A DNA stretch of 64,000 bases from Chitinophagales bacterium (GTDB lineage: Bacteria > Bacteroidota > Bacteroidia > Chitinophagales > UBA8649). The stretch covers positions 1 through 64,000 of the forward strand of contig JACJYS010000005.1 in NCBI GenBank assembly GCA_020635995.1. The letters are read 5' to 3'. The translations under genes and the position numbers were made by a program. The notes under the pieces were generated by a model that was not told the DNA's origin, did not search any database, and saw only the letters and a program-made list of their open reading frames with translations. This document shows positions 63,643 to 64,000 of the stretch, in pieces (the stretch's first letter is position 1; the number at the start of each line of letters is the position of its first letter).

Positions 63643-64000
63643 ATGAGAAAAGACCCAATAGATAAACTATTAGTAATTCCTATTACCCGTTTTATGAATA
63701 ATTCTACAACCAGTGGAATTTTACTATTTGCATCGGCTGTGCTTGCGTTAATATTAGCAAACTCTCCCTTAAAAGATGTGTACCATCACTTTTGGGAAAA
63801 CACTTTTTCTATCGGTTTTGGAGATTTTGTTGTTTCTAAATCTCTCCATCATTGGATAAATGACGGCTTAATGTCAATTTTCTTTTTTGTGGTAGGTTTA
63901 GAACTAAAAAGAGAGGTAATGGCGGGCGAACTTTCAAGACCTAAAGATGCCATTTTACCCCTTTTTGCTGGATTGGGCGGTATGATTGTTCCCGCGTTAT
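63643..64000 (+). CDS. nhaA: NhaA Na+/H+ antiporter (C-terminus cut by window edge)
   Basis: The open frame begins MRKDPIDKLLVIPITRFMNN and runs off the right edge after about 119 codons. NSTTSGILLFASAVLALI is the first membrane helix. GLMSIFFFVVGLELKREVMAGEL is the NhaA signature, with the loop and the Glu-Leu-Lys segment near TM2. It exchanges Na+ for H+ across the inner membrane, maintaining pH and sodium balance. The full protein is expected to be about 390-450 aa. Confidence 0.9.
   Translation, partial: MRKDPIDKLLVIPITRFMNNSTTSGILLFASAVLALILANSPLKDVYHHFWENTFSIGFGDFVVSKSLHHWINDGLMSIFFFVVGLELKREVMAGELSRPKDAILPLFAGLGGMIVPAL

Overview
This window is an AT-rich chromosomal segment of a Bacteroidota bacterium, probably Flavobacteriia or a near relative. 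Four independent signs support this. First, there are type IX secretion system (T9SS) cargo proteins with type-A and type-B C-terminal sorting domains, plus PorP/SprF and PorE-like partners. Second, Bacteroidota-type -7 promoter motifs (TAnnTTTG) sit just upstream of many starts, and purine-rich Shine-Dalgarno sites are scarce. Third, there are family-restricted genes such as DUF4294, Mrp without the usual CxxC, and YkuD_2. Fourth, the genes are short-spaced and change strand often. I saw no rRNA, tRNA, CRISPR array, prophage or conjugative module.

Layout. 1-5.2 kb: a sulfotransferase cut by the left edge, an L,D-transpeptidase-like exported protein, an isoprenylcysteine methyltransferase-like membrane protein, a MazG-like pyrophosphohydrolase, an alpha/beta hydrolase, an acyltransferase and an EamA exporter. 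5.2-24.1 kb: three giant secreted T9SS cargo proteins (1519, 1252 and 1546 aa) on the minus strand, interleaved with thrC, phoH, a SAM hydrolase-like gene and a PhnP-like hydrolase. The last two giants share a C-terminal module of about 450 residues. 24.1-32.9 kb: a TMTC-like membrane glycosyltransferase with TPRs, cysS, a DUF3817 protein, an M28 peptidase lipoprotein, a PlsC-type acyltransferase, a WXXGXW protein, a methyltransferase, ribonuclease Z and a STAS protein. 33.1-45 kb: clpC, a tandem duplication of a Uma2-family gene with one copy frameshifted, an SDR enzyme, an alkaline-phosphatase-fold protein, purE/purK, an esterase, a rhomboid protease, a penicillin-acylase-family enzyme and a WYL protein. 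45-50 kb: a lipoprotein, a mobile-element insertion, and a mrp-nifU-pyrF operon. 50.2-58 kb: an operon for a small exported protein, a 1398-aa type-B CTD surface protein, PorP/SprF and a PorE-like OmpA lipoprotein. 58-64 kb: two tandem paralogous lipoproteins, DUF4294, a GT9 glycosyltransferase, an HMA-like lipoprotein, a beta-CASP nuclease-like protein, and nhaA cut by the right edge.

The most unusual structure is a non-coding element of about 526 bp present twice in direct orientation, 34.69 kb apart (11396-11921 and 46086-46611), about 97% identical by eye. The second copy has perfect 12-bp terminal inverted repeats and a perfect 8-bp flanking direct repeat (ATTCCGAT). Both copies contain nested long inverted repeats that predict an outer stem enclosing two large hairpins. 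I read it as a MITE-like, non-autonomous mobile element with strong folding potential. A roughly 30-nt relic of its right end lies inverted at 14553-14583.

How the genes work together: the 50.2-58 kb operon and the three type-A cargo genes describe a cell surface built through T9SS. The TMTC-like enzyme and the sulfotransferase could modify surface molecules, but that link is inference. The rest is housekeeping: purine and pyrimidine synthesis, Fe-S cluster handling, RNA processing, proteostasis, and lipid and envelope maintenance.
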